A stretch of 64,000 nucleotides of DNA from Streptomonospora nanhaiensis (GCF_026642255.1 NZ_CP113264.1:1364001-1428000), one strand, 5' to 3'; counted from the first letter of the stretch, positions 34,491 to 42,873 are shown. The notes: generated by a model from the letters alone, not told the origin. Translations and numbers: made by a program.

Positions 34491-35045
34491 ATGGATCTGG
34501 ACACCGGACGTCCGGCCGACCGCCGTCTCGGCGTGGTCTACAGAGTCGGGGCGGGACTCACGGGCCTGGTACTCATCGGTTTCGGGATCGCGGGCCTGCT
34601 GGTCCGCCTCCCGCTGTTCGACACCCGGGGGGAGGTGATCGCGGGTCTGTCCACCAACGGCGCGCTCAGTTTCCTCTCGATCGCGATCGGCTCGCTGCTG
34701 CTCGGCGCGGCCGTACTGGGCGGCTCGTTCGCCTCGACCGTCTGCACGGTGGTGGGCCTGGCGTTCGTGGCCAGCGGACTGGTCAACCTCTACCTCATGA
34801 GCGCGGGACCCAACATCCTGGCGTTCTCGATGCCCAACGTCATCTTCAGCTTCGTGGTCGGGATCATGGTGATGACCTTCGGCATGTACGGCCGCGTCGG
34901 CGGCAACCTCCCCGGCGACAACCCGTACCGCAGGATCCGCGCGGAGCGGCGCGAGCGCCGCCGCCACGGCCGTGACCAAGGCCGGGACCACGGCCGGGAC
35001 GGCGGCGGGGCGCACCGCCCCGGCGCGATCGGGGCGAACGGATGA
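34491..35045 (+). CDS. DUF4383 membrane protein
   Basis: A 184-residue protein with four membrane helices (about 18-38, 58-80, 84-106, 112-134), of the DUF4383 type widespread in actinomycetes. The C-terminal 40 residues are Arg/His/Asp-rich and cytoplasmic or disordered. Start ATG 34491 follows AAAGGGG. It is divergent from litR, and its stop overlaps the SDR start (ATGA), so it is likely the first gene of a light-controlled pair. Function unknown. Confidence 0.8.
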   Translation: MDLDTGRPADRRLGVVYRVGAGLTGLVLIGFGIAGLLVRLPLFDTRGEVIAGLSTNGALSFLSIAIGSLLLGAAVLGGSFASTVCTVVGLAFVASGLVNLYLMSAGPNILAFSMPNVIFSFVVGIMVMTFGMYGRVGGNLPGDNPYRRIRAERRERRRHGRDQGRDHGRDGGGAHRPGAIGANG

Positions 35046-36523
35046 CGGGGGACCGCCGCACCGTGGTGACCGGGGCGACCGGGTACATCGGCGGACGGCT
35101 CGTGCCCGAGCTGCTGGCGGCAGGGCACGCCGTCCGCTGCCTCGTGCGCACCCCGGAGAAGCTCCGCGACGTCGACTGGAGGAGCGATGTCGAGGTGGCA
35201 CGGGCAGACGTCGTCTCCGGCGACGGGCTGGACGAGGCGCTGAGGGGCGTCGACACGGCCTACTACCTGGTCCACTCGATGTCGGGGGGACGCGACTTCG
35301 AGAGCGTCGACGCGCAGGGAGCCACGAACTTCGCCCGCGCGGCCGAGAGGGCGGGCGTGCGTCGGCTGGTCTACCTGGGCGGACTCGTTCCCGAGGAGGG
35401 CCGCCTGTCCGCGCACATGGCGTCGCGCACGCAGGTCGGCGACATCTTCCTGGAGTCGGCGGTGCCCGCCGTCGTGCTCCGCGCGGCGGTGATCATCGGA
35501 TCGGGCTCGGCGTCCTTCGAGATGTTGCGCCACCTCACCGAGCGACTGCCGGTCATGACCACGCCCCGATGGGTGCGCAGCCGTGTCCAGCCGATCGCGG
35601 TCCGGGACGTGCTCAGGCTACTGGTGGGGGCCGCGGAGCTGCCCGAGGGGACCAACCGCGTCTTCGACATCGGGGGTCCGGAGGTCCTGACCTACGCGCA
35701 GATGATCCAGCGCTACGCCGGGGCCGCGGGCATCGCCAAGCGCGTGATCGTCCCGGTGCCGGTGCTCTCCCCGGGGCTCTCCAGCCTGTGGGTCGGCCTC
35801 ATCACGCCGGTGCCGCCCGCGATCGCCCGACCGCTGGTGAACTCGCTGCGCCACGACGCGGTCGCTGGGGAGGACGACCTGTCGGACCAGCTGGACGACC
35901 ACCAGCGGATCGCTTTCGACGGCGCGGTGCGGCTCGCACTGCGGCGGGTGAACGAGTCGAGGGTGGACACGCGGTGGTCGTCGGCCGCCTGGCCGAGCGC
36001 GCCGTCGGACCCGCTGCCCACGGACCCCGACTGGACCGGCGGCAGCCTGTACACGGACGTCCGCGCCCGGTACGTCGACGCCGCGCCCGAGGACCTGTGG
36101 CGGGTGGTCGAGGGGATCGGCGGCGATCACGGGTGGTACTCCTGGCCGCTGGCCTGGGCGGCGCGCGGGTGGATCGACCTCGCGGTCGGGGGGGTGGGAC
36201 CGCGAAGGGGACGGCGCGACCCGTTCCGGCTGAGGGTGGGCGACTCCCTGGACTTCTGGAGGGTCGAGGAGGTCGTGCCGGGCAGGCTGCTCCGGCTCAG
36301 GGCGGAGATGCGGCTCCCCGGCCCGGCCTGGCTGGAGATGGGCGTGGCGCGGGTGGGGGACCGCACGGTCTACCACCAGCGGGCGCTCTTCCATCCCCGG
36401 GGTCTCCTCGGTCACCTGTATTGGAAGGCCGTCACCCCGTTCCACGGGATCGTGTTCGGGTCCATGGCGGCCAACATCGCCGCCCAAGCCGAGCGGACCG
36501 CTGGACGGAAGGGCGTCGGCTGA
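35042..36523 (+). CDS. SDR-type NAD(P)-binding protein with DUF2867 domain
   Basis: A 493-residue two-domain protein. Residues 1 to about 300 form an atypical SDR: VVTGATGYIGGRLVPELLAAGH with the GxxGxxG motif, then YYLVHSMSGG and YLGGLVPEEG. Residues about 330-490 match DUF2867, a ligand-binding START/SRPBCC-like domain, from RYVDAAPEDLWRVVEGIGG to GIVFGSMAANIA. The arrangement is common in actinomycetes and cyanobacteria; the reaction is not known. Translational coupling to the DUF4383 gene and proximity to litR suggest a light or redox stress role. It is followed by decayed sequence. Confidence 0.85.
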   Translation: MTGDRRTVVTGATGYIGGRLVPELLAAGHAVRCLVRTPEKLRDVDWRSDVEVARADVVSGDGLDEALRGVDTAYYLVHSMSGGRDFESVDAQGATNFARAAERAGVRRLVYLGGLVPEEGRLSAHMASRTQVGDIFLESAVPAVVLRAAVIIGSGSASFEMLRHLTERLPVMTTPRWVRSRVQPIAVRDVLRLLVGAAELPEGTNRVFDIGGPEVLTYAQMIQRYAGAAGIAKRVIVPVPVLSPGLSSLWVGLITPVPPAIARPLVNSLRHDAVAGEDDLSDQLDDHQRIAFDGAVRLALRRVNESRVDTRWSSAAWPSAPSDPLPTDPDWTGGSLYTDVRARYVDAAPEDLWRVVEGIGGDHGWYSWPLAWAARGWIDLAVGGVGPRRGRRDPFRLRVGDSLDFWRVEEVVPGRLLRLRAEMRLPGPAWLEMGVARVGDRTVYHQRALFHPRGLLGHLYWKAVTPFHGIVFGSMAANIAAQAERTAGRKGVG

Positions 36524-36524
36524 A

Positions 36525-36640
36525 CCGCACACCCGTACCGTCCCGTCGTCGCCCGCGCTGGCCAGCCTCTGCCCGTCAGGGTCGAACACCACCGACCACA
36601 CCCAGTCGTCGCGGCCAGCGCGGTCGTGGAGTACCCCCAG
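36525..36640 (-). pseudogene. Orphan WD40 repeat fragment
   Basis: Read on the minus strand this segment encodes DDWVWSVVFDPDGQRLASAG followed by DDGTVRV, an almost perfect WD40 blade. It is cut exactly where the closing Trp should come (TGC-GGT follows) and ends at the stop codon of the SDR gene. Nothing before it looks like WD40. It is a remnant of a larger WD40 repeat protein, of the kind found in actinomycete STAND/kinase proteins. Confidence 0.6.
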
Positions 36641-36817
36641 GACGCCGACGGCACCTGGCGCGACCACACCGGCGCACAGGCCAAAGACGCGGACGAGTTC
36701 AAGGGGCCGACCCCGGACCAGATCGCCCAGGAACTGGCCACCCGGGAGCGCATGCTGGACGAGCTGGCCTCCCGACCCGACCGGGTCCACGCGGCGGCAG
36801 CCGCTGCCAGGAATGAA
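36626..36817 (+). pseudogene. Degenerate protein fragment of unknown family
   Basis: From GTG 36626 the frame reads MEYPQDADGTWRDHTGAQAK, continues with TPDQIAQELATRERMLDELA, and then loses protein character near 36817. The composition is charged and helical, unlike the random Arg/Pro/Ala products of non-coding frames here. It has no ribosome site and overlaps the 3' end of the antisense WD40 fragment by 15 bases. I do not recognise the family. Confidence 0.35.
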
Positions 36818-37144
36818 CCACCCCGAGAAGACCCTCCTGCGGCTCCTGACCGACCTGACGCTGGAGTACACCCAGATCACCGCCCCGACGGGGGCCCGGT
36901 GACGTTCTCCGGCGGGGAGAAGGCCCAGATGAGCGGGTCTCGATGTCGATCTGGCGCTACCCCCGCCACGAGTGCGGCTACCGCCGAGGGTGACCGCGGC
37001 GGTCCGGGGGTTCGCCCTACCGGGCCGCCGCGGCCCACCCGCCTCCCCTCGTGGAACCGGGGGCTTCACCCCGTCCCTCCTTCTCTCCTGTCCCTTCCCC
37101 GGGCCCACCGCACGGCCGTTCGGAGCGGACCCGCGTCGCAAGTA

Positions 37145-37175
37145 ACTCGAAATCCAAGATACTCTTATTGCGAGT
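37145..37175 (+). promoter_or_regulatory. Nested dyad in the MMPL promoter
   Basis: ACTCG (37145-37149) and CGAGT (37171-37175) flank an inner AAGA-TAC... TCTT dyad (37156-37159 and 37163-37166), almost on one centre. The segment is among the most AT-rich in the window and lies 33 bp before the start codon, so it is a good operator candidate for a TetR/MarR-like repressor. No regulator gene is adjacent. Confidence 0.45.
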
Positions 37176-37207
37176 GAAAAATCGATGGCAACGGAAGGAC
37201 GCCACCC

Positions 37208-39391
37208 GTGCGCAAGGACAACGGCCGACCACCCCGACGCACCCGCTGGTGGGCCGGCGCGGCACTGCTGATCACCCTCGTGTGGCTGTTCGGCGCAGGC
37301 CCCCTCGGCATGTTCCTGGGCAGGCTCGGCGAGGTGCAGACCAACGACCCCGGGGCGTTCCTGCCGGTGGGCGCCGAGTCCACCGAGGTCTCCGAGATCG
37401 CCGAGGGGTTCGACCGCGAGGAGGCCGTCCCGGCGGTGGTCGTCTACTCGGGGGGCGGTGACATCGCCGAGGACGACCTGGCCGCCATCGCCGGGGTCGG
37501 GGAGCGGGTGGCCGGCGAACCCTGGGCCGCCGGCCCGGTGATCGGACCCTTCCCCGGAACGGAGGACCCCTCCGTCGCCCAGTTCACCGTGGCGATCGAC
37601 CCGGGGCACGACACCGGCGACGCGGTCGCCGAGCTCCGCGCGCTCCTCGCCGACGACCCGGTCCCCGGGCTCCAGGCACAGGTCACCGGCCCGGCCGGGT
37701 ACGCGGCCGACCTCACCGCGGCCTTCGGCGGCATCGACTCGACCCTGCTCGTCGTGGCGGTCTCCGCCGTCCTGGTCATCCTCGTGGCCGTCTACCGGTC
37801 GCCCCTGCTGCCGGTCCTGGTCGTCCTCGCCTCCCTGCTGGCCCTCGGCCTGTCCGGGGCGCTCGTCTACCTGGCCGCGGACACCGGGCTGGTCAGCCTC
37901 AACGGGCAGAGCCAGGGCATCCTGTTCATCCTGGTCGTCGGTGCGTGCACCGACTACGCGCTCCTCCTCGTGGCCCGCTACCGGGAGGAGCTCACCACGC
38001 GCGAACGCGTCCCCGAGGCCGTCCTGGCCGCGGTGCGCGGAGTGACCGGGCCGGTCCTGGCCTCCGGGGGGACCGTCATCCTCGGCCTGCTCTGCCTGCT
38101 CGCGGCCGACCTGGCGTCCACCCGCAGCCTGGGCCCGGTCGTGGCCATCGGCGTCGCCGCGGCCCTGTTCTCCGCCATGACCTTCCTGCCCGCCGTGCTC
38201 GCCCTCTGCGGAAGGGCGGTCTTCTGGCCGTCCGCCCCGCGCCGGCCCGGTGACGGCGCGGCGGCCGGGGACGGGCCGGGGGAGGAGGGCCTCGACGCGG
38301 TCATCGCGAGGCACCGCTTCTGGGGCCGGATCGCCGGAACGGTCTCGCGCCGTCCCCGCGCCTACTGGATCGGTACCACCGTCCTGCTGGCGGCGGCGGC
38401 CGTGTTCGCCCCCCAGTTCGACGCCGGGGGAACCGGCCAGTCCGAGGTGTTCCGCACGCAGGTCGAGGCGGTAGAGGCCCAGGAGGAGCTCACCCGGGGC
38501 TTCGGTCCCACCAGTGGGGCGGCCCCCGCCCTCGTGGTCGCCGACGCCGACCGGCTCGACGAGGTCGTCGCCGCTGCGGAGGACCTCCCCGAGGTGGAGG
38601 AGGCGGTCGCGGTGACCGAGCCCGGACCGCCCGGGGCCGACGCCCCGCCGCTGGTGGAGGACGGGCGCGTCCTGGTCGAGGTGACCCTCTCCGTTCCCCC
38701 GGAGTCGTCCGAGGCGGTCTCCGCCGTCGGCGGCCTCCGCGACGCCCTGCGGGGGGTCGAGGGCGCCGACACCCTGGTCGGCGGTGTGACCGCCACCGAC
38801 CTGGACACCCTGGAGACCGCCCAGCGCGACTTCGCCGTGGTCGTCCCCCTCGTCCTGGTCGTGGTCTTCCTCGTCCTGATCCCGCTGCTGCGCTCCCTGG
38901 TGGCTCCGCTGCTGCTGATGGCGGCCAACGTGCTCTCCTTCGCCGCCGCGCTCGGCGTGGGCACGCTGGTCTTCGAGCACCTGCTCGGCCTGCCCGGAGC
39001 GGACCCGGTGGTCCCGCTGTTCGCGTTCGTGTTCCTCGTCGCGCTGGGCATCGACTACAGCATCTTCCTGATGTCCCGGGCCAGGGAGGAGACCCTGGTC
39101 CACGGGCACCGGGAGGGCGTGCTGAGGGCGCTCACCGTCACGGGGGGCGTGATCACGTCGGCCGGGGTGGTCCTGGCCGTGACCTTCGCGGCGCTGGCGG
39201 TGATCCCGCTGCTGTTCCTGCTCCAGCTCGCGTTCCTGGTGGCGTTCGGCGTGCTCGTGGACGCCCTGATCGTCCGCACCCTGCTGGTGCCCGCGCTGTC
39301 CCTGGACGTGGGACCGCGTGTGTGGTGGCCGGGGCGGGCCGGCAGGCCGGCCGTGGCCGCCGGGACCGCCCCGGCGGACCGGCGGGGATAG
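37208..39391 (+). CDS. MMPL/RND family transporter
   Basis: A 727-residue exporter of the MMPL superfamily. TM1 near residues 12-35, a large external loop (about 40-165), then a five-helix block (about 180-350, with GQSQGILFILVVGACTDYALLLVARYREE), a cytosolic linker, a second TM and external loop (about 385-540), and a second five-helix block containing ALGIDYSIFLMSRAREE. The two Asp-Tyr motifs in TM4 and TM10 are the proton-relay residues of MmpL/HAE3 proteins. Substrate may be a lipid or drug; actinomycete members are often near lipid genes or controlled by TetR. It stands alone here. Confidence 0.93.
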   Translation: MRKDNGRPPRRTRWWAGAALLITLVWLFGAGPLGMFLGRLGEVQTNDPGAFLPVGAESTEVSEIAEGFDREEAVPAVVVYSGGGDIAEDDLAAIAGVGERVAGEPWAAGPVIGPFPGTEDPSVAQFTVAIDPGHDTGDAVAELRALLADDPVPGLQAQVTGPAGYAADLTAAFGGIDSTLLVVAVSAVLVILVAVYRSPLLPVLVVLASLLALGLSGALVYLAADTGLVSLNGQSQGILFILVVGACTDYALLLVARYREELTTRERVPEAVLAAVRGVTGPVLASGGTVILGLLCLLAADLASTRSLGPVVAIGVAAALFSAMTFLPAVLALCGRAVFWPSAPRRPGDGAAAGDGPGEEGLDAVIARHRFWGRIAGTVSRRPRAYWIGTTVLLAAAAVFAPQFDAGGTGQSEVFRTQVEAVEAQEELTRGFGPTSGAAPALVVADADRLDEVVAAAEDLPEVEEAVAVTEPGPPGADAPPLVEDGRVLVEVTLSVPPESSEAVSAVGGLRDALRGVEGADTLVGGVTATDLDTLETAQRDFAVVVPLVLVVVFLVLIPLLRSLVAPLLLMAANVLSFAAALGVGTLVFEHLLGLPGADPVVPLFAFVFLVALGIDYSIFLMSRAREETLVHGHREGVLRALTVTGGVITSAGVVLAVTFAALAVIPLLFLLQLAFLVAFGVLVDALIVRTLLVPALSLDVGPRVWWPGRAGRPAVAAGTAPADRRG

Positions 39392-39397
39392 GGTCCG

Positions 39398-39437
39398 CGG
39401 TCTCCGGGCCCCGGGGCTCCCCGGGGCCCGGAGACCG
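39398..39437. terminator. 19-bp-arm hairpin terminator
   Basis: Bases 39398-39416 pair perfectly with 39419-39437 across a two-base loop. It follows the MMPL stop by six bases and faces the convergent aminotransferase. The rest of the gap up to 39616 shows no gene. Confidence 0.75.
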
Positions 39438-39616
39438 GTGGGGGCGGACGGCCGCCGGAGGTCCCCGCCGGCTCGTGGCCGGCCGGAACCGGTGCCGGTC
39501 GGGCGTGGGGGACCCCGGCCCGGACGGTCCTGTACCCCTGGCCGGTGTCGGAGCCCGGCCTCGCCTGCGGCGCAGGACCGCGGGGGAGGGGCCGCGCGCC
39601 CCTCGGTCCCCGACGG

Positions 39617-40408
39617 CTAGAGGGCGTCGCCGGGGATGGCGCGGTAGGCGTCGGCCAGTCTGCGGATCAGGGCCGACTGCGGCAGGTGGACCCCGTCGAT
39701 GGAGGTGACCGGCCGCACGCCCGTGGCGGCGTTGGTGACGAAGGCCCCCGACACGCGGGTGCTCGCGGCCCCGGCGACGGGCCGGGTGGACACGGGGATC
39801 CGCAGGGAGTCGGCGGCGCGGTCCACCAGGCGGGCCGTCACCCCGGGCAGGCAGGGGGCCTGGGGCCACACCACGCCGCCGCCGTCCAGGAACGCGATGT
39901 TCCAGGTGGGGCCCTCCGACACGCGCCCGTCGACCCCGGTGAAGAGGGCGTCGTCGAACCCGTCCAGCTGGGCCGAGCGCCGCTGGCGGATCGCCCCGAA
40001 CATCCCGGTGCCCTTGACCCGGGGGGTGTCCCGGGCGAACAGCCGGGTGCCCAGGCGGAGCGGCGCCGGGGGCCCGTCCGGGGCCGGGGCCGGCCGGGTG
40101 GTGACCAGGATCTGCGGAGGCCGCCGCGAGGCCGGGCGGGCGAGGTCCATGCCGGGGTCGAACACCGTCACCCGTACCACGGAGGGCGACGGGTGCGCGC
40201 GTGCCGACCTCCGGGCCAGTTCGCGGACCCGGAGGACGTCCAGCTCGGTGCCGAACAGGGTCCGGCAGTCCCGGGTCAGCCGCTCCATGTGCAGGTCGAG
40301 GCCGCGCACCCGCAGGTCGGTGACGAGCATGGTCGTGAAGTGGCCGTACCCGTACAGGGCGAGGCCCGCGATTTCCCCGATGCCGACGGGGCGTCCGTTC
40401 AGTTCCAT
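39617..40408 (-). CDS. Class IV PLP-dependent aminotransferase / aminodeoxychorismate lyase-like
   Basis: A 263-residue fold-type IV PLP enzyme. The internal aldimine Lys is K132 in RVKGTGMFG, and the conserved Glu is E165 in GRVSEGPTWNIAFL. The family includes branched-chain aminotransferase, D-amino-acid transaminase and aminodeoxychorismate lyase; the short length favours the lyase-like group, often annotated as aminotransferase class IV in actinomycetes. Start ATG 40408 has GAGGA upstream; a longer start at 40444 is possible. It stands alone between convergent MMPL and the GntR gene on the same strand. Substrate uncertain. Confidence 0.85.
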   Translation of the reverse strand: MELNGRPVGIGEIAGLALYGYGHFTTMLVTDLRVRGLDLHMERLTRDCRTLFGTELDVLRVRELARRSARAHPSPSVVRVTVFDPGMDLARPASRRPPQILVTTRPAPAPDGPPAPLRLGTRLFARDTPRVKGTGMFGAIRQRRSAQLDGFDDALFTGVDGRVSEGPTWNIAFLDGGGVVWPQAPCLPGVTARLVDRAADSLRIPVSTRPVAGAASTRVSGAFVTNAATGVRPVTSIDGVHLPQSALIRRLADAYRAIPGDAL

Positions 40409-40572
40409 CGGGTCCTCATTCTGGCACTTCGGGACCTCCGTCACGCGGCTTTCCCGAGACCTGTGGACAATTCATCCCAAGTCGGCGGCGGTCCGAGGCT
40501 GTCCGGGGGGACTCGGATCCCCCGCCCCCGGAGGCGCCGGGGGCGGGCGGCGCCGGGGCGTGGTTCAGTGGT

Positions 40573-41280
40573 TCAGGCGTCCCGCTCCCGGGCGGTGAAG
40601 GCCGTGACGAGCTGGTGCTCGGAGGTGTCGAGGTAGGCGGCCAGCTCGTCGGCGGCCCCCGTCACGTCCCCCGCGGCCAGCAGGGTGTGGATGCGCCGGT
40701 TCCAGTCCAGGTAGGGGGCGTGGAACTCGCGGGGGGCGTCCATGACGTGGAAGACGAGGCGGGTCTCGGCGAGCACCTGGCTCATGAACTCGTTGACCCG
40801 GGCGCTCCCGGCGAGCCCGGCCAGGGCCTGGTGGAAGCGCATGTTGGCGGTGCCCATCTCCTTCCACCGCTCCCGGTCGCGGGCGGCCTCGCCCTCGTCC
40901 ACGGCGGAGCCGACCGCGCGCACGGCCTCCTCCCCGGGGCGTACCGCGCCCCGCAGTGCGGGGAGTTCGAGGACGCGGCGCGTCCTGAACAGGTCGCGGA
41001 CGTCTTCGCTGGTGGGGTGGGCGACGAACACTCCCCGGTGCATCTGGTGCACGAGCAGGCGCTCGCGGACCAGCAGCCGGAAGGCCTCGCGGAGGGTGTT
41101 GCGGGAGACGCCCAGCTCCTCGCACAGCCTCTCCTCGGAGAGGCGCTGCCGCGGGGGGTAGGCGCCGTCGATGAGGGACTCGCGGAGCAGTTCGGCGACA
41201 CGCTCGGCCTGGGTGGGCAGCGGTGGCAGGGGGCGCCTGCGGCCGGGGGTCCGGTCGGTGTGGGCGTCCGTGGCCGTCAC
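40573..41280 (-). CDS. GntR family (FCD) regulator of the oxoproline operon
   Basis: A 235-residue FadR-subfamily regulator. The winged helix is at about 22-90 (AERVAELLRESLIDGAYPPRQRLSEERLCEELGVSRNTLREAFRLLVRE), followed by an all-helical FCD ligand domain with metal-binding style residues (RFHQALAGLAG, FHVMDAPREFHAPYLDWNRRIHTLL). Start GTG 41280 has GAGGAG upstream. It is divergent from the NRAMP-pxpABC operon, with two dyads in the gap, so it most likely represses that operon and itself. The inducer may be 5-oxoproline or a related acid. Confidence 0.9.
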   Translation of the reverse strand: MTATDAHTDRTPGRRRPLPPLPTQAERVAELLRESLIDGAYPPRQRLSEERLCEELGVSRNTLREAFRLLVRERLLVHQMHRGVFVAHPTSEDVRDLFRTRRVLELPALRGAVRPGEEAVRAVGSAVDEGEAARDRERWKEMGTANMRFHQALAGLAGSARVNEFMSQVLAETRLVFHVMDAPREFHAPYLDWNRRIHTLLAAGDVTGAADELAAYLDTSEHQLVTAFTARERDA

Positions 41281-41358
41281 ATGTGCTCCTCGGGGGTGCG
41301 TTCGGTTACTCCATTGTGACCGACCCGCCGGTCCTCTGGGGAGGCGGGTCTTCCAAGG

Positions 41359-41375
41359 CATCCGTTCGTCGGATG
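41359..41375. promoter_or_regulatory. Dyad near the gntR promoter
   Basis: CATCCG-TTCGT-CGGATG is a perfect 6-bp inverted repeat with a 5-base spacer in the divergent gap. A minus-strand -10-like TAATAG lies just upstream for gntR. Possible autoregulatory site. Confidence 0.35.
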
Positions 41376-41468
41376 AATGGACCTATTACTGGCGGGCTTG
41401 TGGAACACCCCTGGGGCGTAGAGGGCTGAGTGTGGTCCTCGGTAACAGCAGTGACCTGGGATTTTTGC

Positions 41469-41518
41469 TTACGCCACCTTTACTCGTCTCGTAGGATTGA
41501 AGTATTGTTCAACAATCC
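41469..41518 (+). promoter_or_regulatory. Promoter and palindromic operator of the oxoproline operon
   Basis: TTACGC (41469-41474), a 17-bp spacer and TAGGAT (41492-41497) form a plausible promoter. Immediately downstream, ATTGTT-C-AACAAT (41504-41516) is a perfect dyad, enclosed by GGATTG/CAATCC (41494-41499 and 41513-41518). The site would cover the transcription start, the expected geometry for GntR repression. Confidence 0.55.
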
Positions 41519-41578
41519 AACGACGGCGTGGTCGATCATCGCGCCACGGCACGCTTCTCGCACTCCCTGGAGAGTCCC

Positions 41579-42829
41579 ATGGGCGACATGCCCCCCGCGC
41601 CCCCCAAGGTGCGCCCCCGGCTCGGGCGGATCACGGTGAGCAGCACCCTGCTCGGTGCGATGTTCCTCATGGCCACCAGCGCCATCGGCCCCGGTTTCAT
41701 CACCCAGACCACGACCTTCACCGCGCAGCTCGGCGCGACCTTCGCGTTCGCGATCCTCCTGTCGATCCTCGTCGACATCGCCGTCCAGCTGAACATCTGG
41801 AGGGTCATCGGCGTCGCCGACATGCGCGCGCAGGACCTGGCCAACAAGGTGCTGCCCGGCGCGGGCTACCTCCTGGCCGCCCTGATCGTCTTCGGCGGCC
41901 TGATCTTCAACGTCGGCAACCTCGCGGGCACGGGCCTCGGCCTGGACGCCATGCTCGGGTTCGACCCGAGGATCGGCGCCGTCCTCTCCGCGCTCCTGGC
42001 CGTCGTCATCCTCGGCGTGAAGAAGCTGGGCGTCGCCCTCGACCGCATCCTGATCGTCCTCGGCGTCGGGATGATCGCCCTGACCCTGTACGTCGCGATC
42101 GTCTCCCGGCCCCCGGTCGGCGAGGCCCTGCGCCAGTCCGTCATGCCGGACCAGCTCGGCACGGACGTCTTCCTCGCCGCCGTCACCATCATCGGCGGCA
42201 CCGTCGGCGGCTACATCACCTACGCGGGCGTCCACCGCCTCGTCGAGGCGGGCCAGGGCGGCCAGGAGAACGCCGGCGCCATCACCAAGACCTCCGTCAC
42301 CGGCATCATCGTCACCGGCGTCATGCGGGTCCTGCTCTTCCTCGCCATCCTCGGCGTCGTCAGCGGCGGCGCCGCCATCATGGAGGCCCCCAACCCCTCG
42401 GCCGAGGCCTTCTACCAGGCCGCGGGCGAGGTCGGCATGCGCCTGTTCGGCATGATCATGTGGGCCGCCGCGGTCAGCTCCGTCATCGGCGCCTCCTACA
42501 CCTCGATCTCCTTCGTGACGACCTTCCACCCCTGGCTGGAGAAGCGCCGCGGTGTCCTGGTCACGGTGTTCATCGGCATCTCGCTGGCGATCTTCCTGCT
42601 GTCGGGCCAGGCCCCGAACACGCTGCTGATCCTCGCCGGCGCGCTCAACGGCGTCATCCTCCCGGTCGGCCTCGGCATCATGCTGTGGGTCGCGGCCCGC
42701 CGCTCCCACGACCTCCTGGGCGGTTACCGCTACCCGCGCTGGCTGATCGCGATCGGCGCGGCCGCCTGGCTGCTCACCGTGTACATGGCCGTCAACTCCC
42801 TGGGCGGCATCGCCGCCCTCTGGCAGTAG
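41579..42829 (+). CDS. NRAMP-family transporter, YcsG-like (lacks canonical metal motifs)
   Basis: A 416-residue protein with about 11 membrane helices of the NRAMP fold. In TM1, where metal transporters have Asp-Pro-Gly-Asn, this protein has SAIGPGFITQ. The TM6 region GGTVGGYITYAGVHRL lacks the usual Met-Pro-His. It matches the NRAMP relatives (YcsG in Bacillus) that accompany 5-oxoprolinase genes, so the substrate may be an organic acid such as 5-oxoproline and not Mn/Fe; this is inference. Start ATG 41579 follows GGAGAG. First gene of the operon. Confidence 0.88.
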   Translation: MGDMPPAPPKVRPRLGRITVSSTLLGAMFLMATSAIGPGFITQTTTFTAQLGATFAFAILLSILVDIAVQLNIWRVIGVADMRAQDLANKVLPGAGYLLAALIVFGGLIFNVGNLAGTGLGLDAMLGFDPRIGAVLSALLAVVILGVKKLGVALDRILIVLGVGMIALTLYVAIVSRPPVGEALRQSVMPDQLGTDVFLAAVTIIGGTVGGYITYAGVHRLVEAGQGGQENAGAITKTSVTGIIVTGVMRVLLFLAILGVVSGGAAIMEAPNPSAEAFYQAAGEVGMRLFGMIMWAAAVSSVIGASYTSISFVTTFHPWLEKRRGVLVTVFIGISLAIFLLSGQAPNTLLILAGALNGVILPVGLGIMLWVAARRSHDLLGGYRYPRWLIAIGAAAWLLTVYMAVNSLGGIAALWQ

Positions 42830-42834
42830 AGACC

Positions 42835-42873
42835 CGGGGGGCGCGGCGCGGCGAGGGCCCGCCGCGCCCCCCG
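42835..42873 (+). terminator. Hairpin between the NRAMP gene and pxpA
   Basis: A 14-bp stem (42835-42848 with 42860-42873) within the 213-bp gap. Within one operon it would reduce or separate pxpABC expression from the transporter, or protect the upstream mRNA end. Confidence 0.5.

Larger units (their letters stand above)
36524..37207. other. 684-bp scar region with gene relics, no intact gene
   Basis: Between the SDR gene and the MMPL exporter the codon usage falls apart. Recognisable pieces are one WD40 repeat on the minus strand at its left edge, a plus-strand protein-like fragment from 36626, a 29-residue frame at 36813-36902 (begins MNHPEKTLLRLLTDLTLEY) and a 16-residue frame from 36943 (MSIWRYPRHECGYRRG). 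They are in different frames. The right end (37130-37200) is AT-rich promoter DNA for the exporter. No terminal inverted repeats were seen. Confidence 0.6.

Noticed and set aside
36524..37207. Insertion sequence or integrase remnant
   Set aside because: No transposase-like text, terminal inverted repeats or target duplications were found; only unrelated gene pieces.
35618..39109. Minus-strand frame of over 1,100 codons across the SDR gene, the scar and the MMPL gene
   Set aside because: Mostly an antisense shadow. Only the WD40-like piece at 36525-36640 has protein character, and it is recorded as a relic.
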